DNA of 64,000 bases from Branchinecta lynchi (lineage: Eukaryota; Arthropoda; Branchiopoda; Anostraca; Branchinectidae): the NCBI GenBank assembly GCA_023053575.1, contig JAKZAP010000013.1, positions 3,358,001 to 3,422,000 on the forward strand, in the 5' to 3' direction. Of the stretch, positions 9,917 to 20,428 are shown piece by piece. Position 1 is the first letter of the stretch. Each line of letters starts with the position of its first letter. Below the pieces are notes generated by a model. That model made no database searches. It had not been told where the DNA came from and saw only the letters and a program-made list of their open reading frames with translations. The position numbers and the translations under genes are program-made.

Positions 9917-11300
9917 CAAGGCCAAAGGTTTCGATGGGACCCCAAAGGAGAATATTTATTAGAGTTCTTCATTCAGACAATCGGGTTTTGTGTACTTTAG
10001 TCTTAGCCTGATTATATAAATATGTTATTTATACCTCATCAACCCCTTAACCAGATCCGTTACGTTATGTCTTCAATCTACCGTGCATTCCAGATTACGA
10101 CCGGAATATATATGATATTTGATGACTCAAAGAACATTCTGATTCAAGACTGTGACACTGGAATTAAAAGTTATCATCTGATTCCGGTCATACCAATTGT
10201 CCAGTAAGAAAGCAAAGCTGATAGATAGATTACTCGTACAGGGAAAACAACAAATATGGACTCCAATCGTAGTATCCACCAAACACGAAATTTGAGGAGC
10301 GTACTACCGAACCCTTTTGCCGGATTCCGGTCGAACATCGGTCCGGCAGGATAACAAAGTGAAGACACCAGCTTAGGACGAATTTCCGGAATGGCCGTAT
10401 TACAGGTAAACTACTTATCCAGTAAGGAAATGAAGCTCAGAAACGGATTCAAGCTCTGAAATTTCATCTTTCTGCCAGATTCTGGGCAAAATACTTGTCA
10501 GGCAAGGAAATAAAGTTCAGATACGGCGTGTATTTTTTTTTTCTTTATTCGCGAAGCTCTAATCGACTTCGGAATAAACTTTTACTTTTAACTCAATTTC
10601 CCGCTTTGGCCGAATTCCGGACGAACTAGTTGTACGGCGGGTTTGGATGCGAAAAGTTTTGAGGCACTAGTTTGTTTAAGGGGGAACGCACTGCCACTTG
10701 GGGAAAAAAGGAAATACCTGGGGAAAAACAGGGTACGTGATGGTCCATACTTTTGCCCTATGATGAGAGTCTGTTACATTTTATGTGCGAATGTGGTGAG
10801 TTGGGGTGATTAAGGGAGGAAATGTTTGGGAGGAGTGCTTTAGGGGAGGAAGGGTTAGTAGATCTGATTGGAGATAAGTGTTTCACAGTAATGAGAAATT
10901 TGGCAGTCTTCGTCCGGTTGGCAGCGAAGCATCGGGAGGATCTAATGCAAGTGTTATTACGTTATATCTAGGATTTTCATTTTTCTTCTTGTTGTTTTGT
11001 TTTTATTGTAAGTTATTTTTGTGTGGTAGTTGCTATGGCTTGTAACTCAATTTCCCGTTTCGGCCGAATTCCGGACGAACTAGTTGTACGGAAGAAAATA
11101 ATTGTCATATAGGGATTCAACATGTCTCCTTACCTTTCAACCCCTGTTATGTCAGCTTAAAAAGAAATTGTTGATATGGGGCCTATCTGGGCCTTTTTTC
11201 CCTTTTAACCGACATACCAAGTTCCAACAAATCTCTAAGACCCTTCAAGGGATACCGGGCTAACAGACAGACAGACGGACGGTCGGGGGGACAGAAACTT
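9917..11300 (+). mobile_element. GGGATCCC-family copy, diverged, split by a LINE relic
   Basis: Starts AACAAGGCCAAAGGTTTCGA (9917). Diverged internal units with TTCCGG...GAATTCCGGACGAACT follow, and it ends near the ACAGACAGACAGACGGACGG block (11262-11300). A LINE fragment interrupts it at about 10680-11044. The ~48-bp sequence AACTCAATTTCCCG...TTGTACGG occurs on both sides of the interruption (10592-10640 and 11045-11092). Confidence 0.65.
10740..11040 (+). pseudogene. LINE reverse-transcriptase C-terminal relic
   Basis: A frame at 10840-10971 reads LGEEGLVDLIGDKCFTVMRN then LAVFVRLAAKHREDL before a stop, the usual end of CR1/Jockey-type ORF2. Upstream, the frame shifts within a Cys-rich block. 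A T-rich 3' UTR with GTTGCTATGGCTTGTAA follows. Confidence 0.6.
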
Positions 11301-11651
11301 CTTTCACATAAATAAAAATAGTTATTTAGGAAAAGCGGAGCAAGGGAATACCGCATTTTCATCGTGTTTTTAAGCCTGTTAAGTGAATAAGGGATTCCTA
11401 AAGTTTAACCGAACAGGCCTGAGTCTACTTACGCTTCACATATTTACACAAATAGGCTTGAAACCCAATAAATAAGCGTTGCTTCGTGTTTCTGCCATCC
11501 ACAGATATTAATTTATTCTTTCGGGTTTGTCGTACCTCTATGTGCTTGTCCCTCTATACTCTTGACGACTCCCCTCCGATGCAGAATCTCCGGGTAACTG
11601 CGGACGAAACGGTGTCACAGATGCGCTGACTTGGGATTTGAGTCGTTAGGT

Positions 11652-11763
11652 TTGAGTCGTTACGGACACGTAACGACTCAAAATTTTGTCAAAAAATTAA
11701 CGACTCAAAATTTGTGTCAAAATTTTGGACGTAACGACTCAAAATTTGTGTCAAAACTTTGGA
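11652..11763. repeat. TAACGACTCAAAATTT tandem repeat
   Basis: Roughly three units of about 30-35 bp containing TAACGACTCAAAATTTGTGT, starting with a palindrome around GAGTCGTTACGGACACGTAA. Related GAGTCGTTACGGACACG words occur at 12566 and 27555. Confidence 0.65.
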
Positions 11764-12135
11764 CTAAAACTCCTTGAACACCCAACTCTCCGATCCCTTT
11801 TACCCCCGGATTTTGAGGTTGAACGCCCAAGGCCACCAAGGCAAGTATCCACCAAAGTCCCGAAGCTCATGCCGATCGCATGTAACCGGGAAAGATATTG
11901 TAATAGCTTCATTCCGAAATTTGTTGATTTTTACAATAATGTTATTTTGTCTTAGTTATTTAGTTATGAATTTTATTTCGGTTGTTGACTTCAATGGTTT
12001 GCCTTTTATTTTGATTACGAATTTGATTTTAACAATTGTTGTATATATTACTTGACAAAGGTCAAACAATTTGGTTGGACAACTACGAAATTTTGTACCT
12101 GAATTATACAATAAATCTAATCTGATCTAATCTAA
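11725..12135 (+). pseudogene. LINE ORF2 end with 3' UTR and ATCTA tail
   Basis: The frame ends MPIACNRERYCNSFIPKFVD then FYNNVILS and a stop at 11955, matching the terminal motif of non-LTR retrotransposon ORF2. An AT-rich 3' UTR and the tail AATCTAATCTGATCTAATCT (12113-12132) follow. It is 5'-truncated. Confidence 0.65.
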
Positions 12136-12574
12136 ACGTTTACTCCTTCTTCCTGAGAATCACTGGCATGTTTTGGACTTAGTCATATAGAGCGTGTTCC
12201 ACCCTTCTAACAATAGTTACTATTAGTTACTATTTCCGTTCCATCCTCACGAGAAGTTACTACGCTGACCGTTCCAACCTTGTCGGAATAGTAACTAATA
12301 GTTACTATTTGCTTACCATGCTCGGGAGCGTAGTAAGCGTATTAACTACGCATCTGTGTAACATGATTGGTCGGATTCATACCTGGCGTGAAATCCTACT
12401 GGAAAATAGAAAAATCGTTCCAGCCTTGACGGCAAAAAGCCAGAATTCGTGACGCCATGCATAGTAACTACGGTAAGTAGGGTGGAACACGCCCATAGAG
12501 TATTCTTGAAGTATACCCTATGTGACTAAGTCCAAAAACGCCAGCGATCCTCAGGAAGAAGGAGTAAGCGTGTC
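12134..12574. repeat. Foldback enclosing a MITE
   Basis: Arms of about 55 bp: 12134-12188 (CTTCTTCCTGAGAATCACTG ... GGACTTAGTCATAT) and its complement at 12518-12574. One arm sequence also occurs alone at 27560-27622. The centre carries the GAGCGTGTTCC MITE. Confidence 0.75.
12190..12493. mobile_element. GAGCGTGTTCCACCCT MITE, copy 1
   Basis: Inverted ends GAGCGTGTTCCACCCT and AGGGTGGAACACGC. The interior is rich in AGTTACTA/TAGTAACT words and contains GGTCGGATTC. No coding capacity. The second copy is at 25372-25667. Confidence 0.8.
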
Positions 12575-12759
12575 CGTACGACTCAAACTCAACCATTCAA
12601 ATCCTAGGTCAATCAATCACCGCGATCTGTGGCAGCAGCTGTGACACAACTTCTGCCTTTCTTCCGCTAGCTACCGGGAGATACCGGAGATTTTGCATCG
12701 GCAAGGAGAGATAGTCATCACGAGTATTCAGCTAACTCCAAAGGCAAGCCATTGCGAAA

Positions 12760-13020
12760 AAATAAACAAAAAGACGTATCTTATCATCACTTTCCTACTT
12801 CATCCGTCACTTTTCCGAGCTTGGCTTTGGTAACACTGGAAATGCAGGCTTTCTTCGCGTCTGGATGAATTTTGGCTTGTCGCGCAAGCAGCGCACATTC
12901 TGAACGTTATTATTAGAGCCCCGGGTGAAAAAATACAAAAATCCCTCGGATGAGCAAAAATAATCCACTGTATTCCAACACCAGACGTAAAAATAAGCTG
13001 CCTTTTCAGTTAAACTTTTA
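12760..13020. repeat. Dispersed repeat ending CTTTTCAGTTAAAC
   Basis: Shares AAAAGACGTATCTTATCATC, GAAATGCAGGCTTT and the ending CAGCTGCCTTTTCAGTTAAA with 27890-28160. The ending alone is at 32555-32580 and, reversed, at 58390-58425. Type unknown. Confidence 0.7.
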
Positions 13021-13088
13021 CTAGATCATCGTGATATCCCTCTTCAGTTGACCCTAGCCCGGAGAAAAAATAATGCAACGGTACTTAC

Positions 13089-13294
13089 GTTAGTGTATTG
13101 AAAACTGGCAGAGATCGGATCCAATGTACAGTTAGGAACAGTAACCTGGAGGCACTTTCACAAATATGCTGAATGCCAGGGTACACAGGCATCAACCCCG
13201 AGGCACTTAGGGGAAAGGCGACTGCTGACTCGGGTAGGAGGGGGACTGACATGCTCGGCGCCTCGCTGGAACTTCTGGGACTTCCACCAAAACC
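13089..13294 (-). CDS. Hr78: Hr78 exon 6: start of the ligand-binding domain (helices 1-3)
   Basis: This 206-nt exon encodes residues 246-313 plus two bases of Thr314. Acceptor TTTTCCAAG|GG (phase 0), donor CTAAC|GTAAGT. A Ser/Pro-rich linker (GFGGSPRSSSEAPS) is followed by the diagnostic ligand-binding-domain segment HICESASRLLFLTVHWIRSL. This matches the (F/Y)ICESASRLLFLS-HWARSIP block of vertebrate TR2/TR4 and is the strongest evidence for subfamily in this half of the protein. The aligned Trp303 and the following Arg/Ser/Pro lie in helix 3, where the nuclear-receptor signature begins. Confidence 0.96.
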
Positions 13295-14354
13295 CTTGGA
13301 AAAGAACAATAATGAAGTGACGTAAAGCATTTAAAAATAAATAGTATATAGTAATAGGTTCAAGGTTTTAATTATACTTCTGTATAAAATGACAGTAAAT
13401 AGAGGGTCAAGACGGGGACACGAGGTCTATTGACAATGACAAAAACCAGGTACAATATAGAACAAACCTTTTGACATACAACTAATTAGATAACTAAATA
13501 TAAATAATTCCATGACTCACCATTAGACGGGAACCCGCCTCACAAACCCAACGACACTCGGCAAGATCAACCCGAAACCCACAAAAAATACCCAATGCGC
13601 AAGCGAGGGTAACCGATGGCCGGCAACTTATGTGGACCCCAACCATCATAAAAAAAAGTAATGATTGTAGTTTATAAGCACAAGGGCCATGTACAAAAAT
13701 ATGCCAACAATGTACTTAAATACACTTTATGCTAGCTACCGCACGAAACGAAGAAACTAACAAGACCAAAGGTTTCGATGGGATCCCGAAGGGTGATAAT
13801 TTGCTGGACTCTCTGATACAGAGAACGGGTTTTCTCTTAAACATATAATCTAATAACAGACCACTCAATTAGACGTAATAGATAGGCTAGTACTTTACAC
13901 TAAAAAGACTATGAGACAATCAGGTTCATTCGTAAAGTTCCGGTATTTAAAGGATTTAGATGGGACAATCCACCCGAAGCCCCGACAAAAAGTATTTACC
14001 GATTCATCGTGCCCTTTTCCAGCATCCCTATCTCCAACTCGTTTTATAGCACAGCGTTCTATGTACCCAAAATATAATAAAACTGAATCCGTGAGGACGA
14101 AGTGGTTACAAGTTGATGCCTGAATCATAAAAATATCATCAGCGTTATTTCGGTCCTTCTTGGCAAGGGTCCTCGTCAGGCTGACAATCGTAAGGGTCGA
14201 CGTCGGGGAAGAACGAAAATCAGTAATCGAAATGTCGCTGATGAAGCATCGTAGCTGACGTATCCGTTGTATACATTATTTGAATATATCTTTCAAAGTC
14301 AGCTTGGGCTCAAGAAATATTTATCTTCTAAGACGTTTCCAAAAGATGACTTAC
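13295..14354 (-). other. Hr78 intron 5 (about 1.06 kb, contents)
   Basis: Contains a 5' fragment of the GGGATCCC family (13758-13860) and a segment (14140-14310) shared with the foldback at 30415-30650. Nothing else is recognised. Confidence 0.75.
13758..13860 (+). mobile_element. GGGATCCC-family fragment
   Basis: Starts AACAAGACCAAAGGTTTCGA and GGGATCCC, then decays within 100 bp. Confidence 0.6.
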
Positions 14355-14476
14355 TTTAGATATGCTGATAAAAGCTTGGGTCAGGTAATCGTCTTGTGTC
14401 AATGAGACGCTGCCTTCAGATTCTGAATCGTGGGATTCTCCATCAACGTCGTCACATTCTTCTTTGAAGCTCCCTT
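14355..14476 (-). CDS. Hr78: Hr78 exon 5: acidic hinge leading into the ligand-binding domain
   Basis: This 122-nt exon encodes residues 206-245. Acceptor CTTGTTTCCAG|AA (phase 1), donor TCTAAA|GTAAGT (phase 0). The first part is acidic (GSFKEECDDVDGESHDSES), followed by SVSLTQDDYLTQAFISISK. The joined codon with exon 4 (G|AA) is Glu205. The pyrimidine tract of its acceptor is the end of a GGGATCCC-family repeat (14482-15402), whose terminal sequence lies only about 4 bp from the AG; the repeat therefore supplies the 3' splice signal. No zinc or ligand-pocket residues are expected here. Frame and splice sites fit both neighbours. Confidence 0.88.
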
Positions 14477-14481
14477 CTGGA

Positions 14482-15402
14482 AACAAGACGAAAGGTTTTT
14501 GATGGGATCCCAAAAAACTAATACTTGATCCAGACAATTGCGAACGAACTACCATACTTGTCCAGAAAAAAAAAAAAGTTCAGAAGCGAATTCAGCGTAT
14601 CTCCTTATCCGTACAAAGAACATCTAATCAACTTCAAGTAAAACTTCTTATAAAAAAAAATCCGGTTTCAACCGGATTCCGAACGAACTGTATGTCTCGG
14701 TAAAAAAAAGATTGTCATATACAGATTCAGCGTGTCTTCTTACCCCTAAATCTGTCATCTAATCAATTTCACATAAAACTTTTGATTTTAACAAACTTTC
14801 CGGTTTCGCCGAATTCCGGGCGAACAAAAATGGTTTCCACTATCGTGTTCAGCATGTCTTCTTACCCCTAAATCGAACATCTAATCAACTTCAAATACAA
14901 CTGACATTTAAAAGACTTTCTGGTTTGGGCCGGTTCCCGGCTAACTAGTTGTTCGGCGAAAAAACCGTTTTGACCGTCGTGTTCAGCATGTTTTCTCACC
15001 CCTATATCGCACATCTAATCAGCTCCACATAAAACTTTTACGTTCAACAAACTTTCCGGTTTTGGTCGGATTCCGAGCAAACTGCTTGTCCGATGACAAA
15101 ATGGTTTTCACCATCGTGTTCAGCATGTCTTCTTACCCCATAATCGACTATCACATCATCTGTTTAAAAATATTTCATTTGCCCCTTAATTTAAACCCCC
15201 TCCCCCACCCCTAAATGTAGGGCCACAGAGCCCATCTACGAACTCGACCTTATTCTTGACCCAAAGAGTCATCACACCAAGTTTGATCAAAATATGTCAT
15301 TCCCTTCGAGAGTTATAGCGCGCACAGACGGACAGACGGACGACGGACAACTTTTGCTATGTCATAGGTATCCCTCCACTTTCGTTTTGGGATCCCAAAA
15401 AG
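14482..15402 (+). mobile_element. GGGATCCC-family element, long copy A
   Basis: Begins AACAAGACGAAAGG...GGGATCCC and ends at TTTTGGGATCCCAAAA (15387-15402). The body has four units spaced 120-138 bp (at 14662, 14800, 14920, 15056), each with TTCCGG and an ATTCCGGGCGAACT-like block, a CATCGTGTTCAGCATGTCTT block and CTTACCCCTAAATC. Before the end lie AGGGCCACAGAGCCCATCTA and a GACGGACAGACGGAC run. No ORF. Read on the minus strand, its end forms the pyrimidine tract of the Hr78 exon 5 acceptor. Confidence 0.85.
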
Positions 15403-15859
15403 TAATGAACTGGCCTGCATCCCAGCAACGCTCATACAGTGCCCTTTTTTAGATTAGGTTACATATGGGGTTTACTGGAAAAAATACTAGGAAAGAAGTT
15501 TACACTTGTTAAGAGGTTTAACAAGCCCCCTTTGACAGATTAACTTACATAACACTATAATAAAGAAAGAAAGAAGGAAGAAAAAAGAAAAAAAAAGAAA
15601 AAAATTATGCACTTACTCGGTTCCTGGTCAAACACCCAACGAAAAAAAAACTATACACTCCAAAATCCTGTCTCCAAAAATGAACTAAACTAAACAAATA
15701 GATAAAATATATATGAATAAATAAACATAACGGAATGTGGGCCAACCTGAGAACGACTTAAATCAAAATAACGGCAATTTAAAAAGGCCCTTGATAGTTA
15801 CTTAAAGTAGGTACGAGTAGGTACATAGTATGCTAAGTACCTACTCGGCCTTCCCCCAT

Positions 15860-16112
15860 GGGCCCGTAACCACAAAGTTACGTGACTTTACGGCGTTACC
15901 GATCCCTGTGTGGCTATGGCCCAACGCCGTGCCGAGTTTGACTCTCTCTAGACCGGTGACATCCGTATTATAGTGCGTTTGTATAGTCATTTAGTTTAGT
16001 CGGATCTTTTCTTTTTCTTTCCTTTATTGTTTATCATATACTCCGTATGGGCACCTTTCCTGCCAATTCTATATATATGGGCTAATAAAATTATTGATTG
16101 ATTGATTGATAT
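15860..16112 (+). mobile_element. LINE 3' UTR with GATT tail
   Basis: GC-richer 3' UTR-like sequence ending TAATAAAATTATTGATTGATTGATTGAT (tail at about 16084-16111). Tails of this simple-repeat kind mark non-LTR retrotransposons. No coding part is recognised. Confidence 0.5.
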
Positions 16113-16216
16113 AAACGGGATCTTATGCGACGCTACTCTGAACATGGTTCCCGAGGGGGGTGAACTACAATTAATCCTGTAAAGTAACGTGCATCTAATA
16201 AAATATTTTCTTTACC

Positions 16217-16472
16217 TCATGGTGGGTTTACACACTGCGTAAAATCCGAGCGTATTTTGAAATCCGAGCGTATTTTACGCACGTTTTGAGCTTGAAAACA
16301 TTTCTAGCAATACGGACGTATTTGAGAAATCTGTCCGTTTTGTATCCAAATACGTCCGTATTGCTAGAAATCTTTTCAAACTGAAAACGTGCGTAAAATA
16401 CGCTCGGATTTCAAAATACGCTCGGAATTCAAAATACGCTCGGATTTTACGTAGTGTGTAAATGGACCATCA
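16217..16472. mobile_element. 250-bp hairpin MITE with 3-bp TCA flanks
   Basis: The element 16220-16469 is an almost complete inverted repeat: TGGTGGGTTTACACAC...AAATCCGAGCGTATTTT against its complement, with arms of about 100 bp meeting at TTTCTAGCAATACGG/CCGTATTGCTAGAAA. TCA flanks both sides (16217-16219, 16470-16472), consistent with a 3-bp target duplication. No ORF. A transcript through it would form a long hairpin. Confidence 0.8.
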
Positions 16473-16920
16473 GTCCACATTAGTCTACACTTTTTAGGTC
16501 CGCCTTTCCTGGATCCAAATCCGGTTGCGTAATTCGGAAATTCGCAAAATGAGGACATTCGCGAACAGGCCATAATAAATAAATATTACTGGTACACTCT
16601 TTTGTTCTTCTTCGGTTGAAAAAATGTCGCTTTACTTTTACTATGGTACACTCGTTTGCTCTTCTTCTTTAAGAAAAGGTCACTTTACTTTTATTATGAA
16701 TGGGTTTGAAATATTCGAACTGTTTCTTCTCCAGTTCAAACTCCGAAATAATTTTGCGTTCAAAATCTGTGTAACTAATATTAAACTTCCATGTCCTATT
16801 TGACGGGTAGGCGATAATCAACTTTGAACTTTGAATTGGGAAGATTTAGGGAAAATGTTTCAAAATGAGGGGGGAGGCATTCGATCCCCCTTGAGATAAA
16901 AAAAAATCGTGTAAATTTAC

Positions 16921-17010
16921 CTCGAGATCTCAGTTCCTTTCCACCGCTTTCTGGACGGTAGTCAAAGGCCCTCGAAGCTTGAGATGGCTCGTTAGATGAC
17001 ATCGAAAAAT
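16921..17010 (-). CDS. Hr78: Hr78 exon 4: hinge
   Basis: This short 90-nt exon encodes residues 176-204, with split codons 175 (Asp) and 205 (Glu). Acceptor CTTTTTTTCAG|AT has an excellent pyrimidine tract; donor CGAG|GTAAAT. The peptide starts FSMSSNEPSQASRAFDYRP and ends LRSR. It is polar and rich in Ser, Arg and Glu, as expected for a hinge. No domain is recognised. Support comes from the strong splice sites, an open frame in exactly the needed phase on both sides, and its position between exons 3 and 5. A 250-bp inverted-repeat element lies about 450 bp downstream in intron 4 (16220-16469). It could be an alternatively used exon, because skipping it keeps the frame. Confidence 0.8.
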
Positions 17011-17569
17011 CTGAAAAAAAGTTCTATTGAGAAACAACCCACTTTCATTTATACTCACATTTCAACCCACTCATCTCTGAAAACTACTTAAAACTACTAA
17101 AACTAGCTTCAGTCTCGTAAATATGGATCTTACTGAAATCTCTCTAGCTGCATTGAAGAATAATTCGGCCTTTTCTGCGGACACTCAAGATTTCAACAGA
17201 AAGTTTCAACAAGAGCTAGAAGCTCATACGACACTTGGAACTTGTGTCAGAGGACGAAAGTGGGAATTTGTCAATTCGTAGGTTTACTGTAATCATTTGT
17301 AAGCAAAACCGAATGATCACGAGCTCTTGGCGATCATAAAATGTATAGTTTGGTCGAAATAATTTGTTTTTGCACTTCTGGGTTTCGATGAAAAATTTTC
17401 GAGAATTAGTTACATGGAGTTGTCAGTTGTAACAGCACACAGTAGTAATTGTTACCACTGCGTGCTACTATTAGCAAGACTGTATGCTAGTACAGCAAGA
17501 TACGATGCCACTGGATTATAGTGCTTAAGATTGGTCAGTCTGAGGCACATTAAATGATAGTATTCTACA

Positions 17570-17920
17570 CTACCGTATTACATATCAATACATGCAACTT
17601 CTTCGTACAAGTACAAGATTTCCAGCCCCACCCCCCCAAACACATTCATCGGATCCGGTCCGGACTTGAAATGCGACATCTGAGACACTAGATCTTTCCG
17701 AATATGAAGTTTCATCAAGATCCGATCACCCGTTAGAAAGTTATACAAATTCCGAGTTCCGCCTTCTCCCCCTCCCCCCACAATAGTCGGATCGGACAAG
17801 TGACTATTACCAAGTTAATCTGGTCGGGTCCTTGATAGGCCTGCCAAGTTTCATCGTCCTAGCCCATCTGGAAGTATCCTAATTCGCAAACGTGGGACCG
17901 ACAGACCGACGGAATCGCGA
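17570..17920. repeat. Dispersed repeat with GACCGACAGACCGACGG
   Basis: C-rich patches (17618-17636 and 17766-17780), GATCCGGTCCGGACTTG and AAGTTTCATC words, then a purine block similar in style to the ends of the GGGATCCC family. It relates in reverse to 3600-3910. Confidence 0.5.
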
Positions 17921-18279
17921 TCGGTATATGGCCGAAGAGCAAGTGCCATACAAACAGTGAAAATATGGTGCGCGAAAACTGTCTGACCCATCAGTGCCTA
18001 TATGGAGTCCGGAGTTGCTCTATCTAGTGCATCCAAACAAATTTGCTAATCATCGCCAAAAGAATGTCTCAATTGCCTTTATAGGTGTTAATAACGATAA
18101 TCATTCACTATTTACGAACAGAAAAAGGAGGTTGAGGTGACGCTTCTCTCTAATAACTTATATTTCAGGCACGGACCATATAGGAACATGACACAAAAAC
18201 ACAGAATCGAGCAACGGGCACACGTCCCCGGGGAGGGCCATCCTCATAGAAGGGAGCTGACGAGCGGGTCCAGCTGCAT

Positions 18280-18540
18280 GCACATAGATACTATTTGAAT
18301 GAACTTAGGTTAGAAATTTTTGGAGTAAACGAAAGAGGTGTGGATGAAGAATGGATGTGCAGGATCATACGAAATAGTAATTTTATGAGTATTAAACAGT
18401 TGGCGAGGTTCCTCAGGGTAGCCCTAGCCCATAGGGATAGGTGCTTATAGAAGGTATTATTTTTGTTTGTTTGTGTTTATTTTTCATGTATTTGCCATGG
18501 CCTTTGGCTCTTAGTGTAAATATATCTTATCTTATACTAT
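18280..18540 (+). pseudogene. LINE ORF2 C-terminus and 3' UTR
   Basis: The frame reads NELRLEIFGVNERGVDEEWM ... IKQLARFLRVALAHRDRCL and a stop at about 18450, typical of the end of CR1/Jockey-like ORF2. The 3' UTR TTGCCATGGCCTTTGGCTCT and a CTTAT tail (18522-18538) follow. Confidence 0.6.
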
Positions 18541-19038
18541 CGGAGCAAAAAAATCGCTCGTGAAGAGAGGCTGTGTAGGCTACTGTCTCATCGAGTCTGT
18601 AACATCTGTGGGAGACTAGTTCATAACTGACGCTGCAGATCTGCGGGAGGCTGTAAAGGCGACGATCTGCAAACAGTTTGGAGTAACCTGCCCGAATGAT
18701 TATCTTGGACACTAAGAAAATACCGAAAATCTGTTGGCAATAATGCTACAGTACCATCTCGACGGTCAGTTGTAGGCCGTAGTTGTAACGGCATTTTGGC
18801 GATTTCGCCCAATGAGAGTAGGCCGAGGTCTGAACTGGCACGGTTAGGACAAACTCACGATTTACAGTGAAGGACCTACTTCAAACAAAAGCTAACCTAG
18901 AATCCTGGAAGAAACTGGGATTCTAGGCCAGAATTTCGGGTTCATTTGACTAATTGCAACAAAAAACAGAATTTAAACCGCGTTTGTTTTTAGTGCTTTT
19001 ATCCTCTTTTTGTCATTTTCGTCATCAAATTTGATAAA

Positions 19039-19252
19039 GACCCAGCCAAGACCGTATCCAGGGGGGGGGGGGTTAGGGGGTTGAACCCCCCCTCCCCCCC
19101 CCCCCCCCCGAAACACACAAAAACAACCTTTTTTATAGGCTTTTCCCTCTGATCTACGTGTTTTTTGTACTTTTTTGTCCGACCAGCAGGCACCCCCCCG
19201 GAAAGGCACCCCCCCCCCGAAATAAATTCCTGAATACGGGCCTGGATCGAGC
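19039..19252. mobile_element. hAT-like MITE, GGCCCGTATCC family, copy 2
   Basis: The element spans 19047-19244, starting CAAGACCGTATCCAGG and ending CCTGAATACGGGCCTG. Flanking 8-mers GACCCAGC and GATCGAGC match at 6 of 8. It has long G and C runs (19061-19079, 19087-19110). Confidence 0.8.
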
Positions 19253-19308
19253 TGAGACTTGTAACTCGTGCTGTGTTTGTCACTGTGTAGGCCTCTGTTT
19301 TCTAGATG

Positions 19309-19514
19309 TACTAACTTCTCTGTACGTACACTGTAAAAAGTTTCTCCAAGTAAGGATTAAAGTTAACTGCAGTATTTACTACTGGGATTAATCTTATCTC
19401 TACTGGGATAAGATTAATACTAATTAGAGATAAGATTATCTCAGCAGAGACAAGACTAATGCCAGCGTAGCAAATACTGCAAGACTTTTTTTTTACAGTG
19501 TACTAACTTCTCTG
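19309..19514. mobile_element. ACACTGTAAA MITE, copy 1
   Basis: The element at 19328-19501 starts ACACTGTAAAAAGT and ends ACTTTTTTTTTACAGTGT. The interior repeats GATAAGATTA/TAATCTTATC. The sequence TACTAACTTCTCTG occurs directly on both sides (19309-19322 and 19501-19514). A second copy interrupts a LINE at 40201-40361. Confidence 0.75.
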
Positions 19515-20428
19515 ATAAACCCGGTGCTGAAAGCACTAACTTGGAAAACGAGCTAGTTCAATACTTTTAATTTGTTTTGGCACGAAAAACATTTAAGACA
19601 ATCAAAGGTTGACAGCCCTAAAATAGTGGAGTCATCGTCCACGTAATATTTGCGCAGCTTCGCTACCTAAAACCTTTTAAGGGTTGCCTATCACGATGAA
19701 AGTTAAGAAGTTATGTTATAACACATTAACAGAAATGTCCATATAAATCAGCTGCTTTTCTTCAGTTAAGCCGCGACCTAACAAAGGAGTGTATGCCAAA
19801 AAAGCTGAACATACAGTACATAAAGCAATCAAGTCAAAGGATTAGTAAAAAGCAGAAAACAAACTAGATGCCGTGCTTTTTAATGACCTTCATTATTCAT
19901 ATGATTATATAGCCAACGTTGCGTGTTTTGTAGTTGTAGATTACTTTAATTTATTTACCATACAGTGTATTTCCCCTAGGGGTGTGACAAATAAGTATAA
20001 TTTGTCAAAAAGAATGCAACAAGAAGCAGCAGATCCTTCTGCCCAAGGCAGTCTATAAAAAATGCCTGATCTTGGATGAGCTATGTCGAATGGGTATATC
20101 CACAGTTAGAAATAGCAATGTCGAACGGCGGGTAGAATGCCAAATGTTGGACCACCCTTTCTGGCTATTTTCTGGATTTCGCTACATGCATCCACATTTT
20201 TCTGGATTAGGGTGCCCCAGCATTTTGAATGGCCCAACCGGTGTTTAGCATAAGAATTAACGAAAATAATTTCAAAAAGTTATCGAGAGGAGCGAGGCGC
20301 CCTCTCTTCCTTCAACTTCAGTTGGCTTTGGTCTGGCTTGGAGCCAATCCCTTTCCACCATTCTTTACTTCATCTCATCTGATCATTACTGGACGTGGTG
20401 CGATAGCACGATTCATCATCTGTTTGTA

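Larger units (their letters stand above)
8660..13088 (-). other. Hr78 intron 6 (about 4.4 kb, contents)
   Basis: Contains the dispersed repeat ending in CTTTTCAGTTAAAC (12760-13020), a large foldback (12134-12574) with a MITE inside it (12190-12493), a LINE relic (11725-12135), a diverged GGGATCCC-family copy (9917-11300) split by another LINE relic (10740-11040), and C- and G-rich simple runs (9300-9340). The ORFs at 8907-9440 (+) are not recognised. Confidence 0.8.
14477..16920 (-). other. Hr78 intron 4 (about 2.4 kb, contents)
   Basis: From the donor side: a 250-bp hairpin MITE (16220-16469), a LINE 3' UTR with a GATT tail (15860-16112), purine-rich simple sequence (15560-15605), and a long GGGATCCC-family element (14482-15402) that ends almost at the exon 5 acceptor. 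About 3/5 of the intron is therefore identifiable repeat. Confidence 0.85.
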
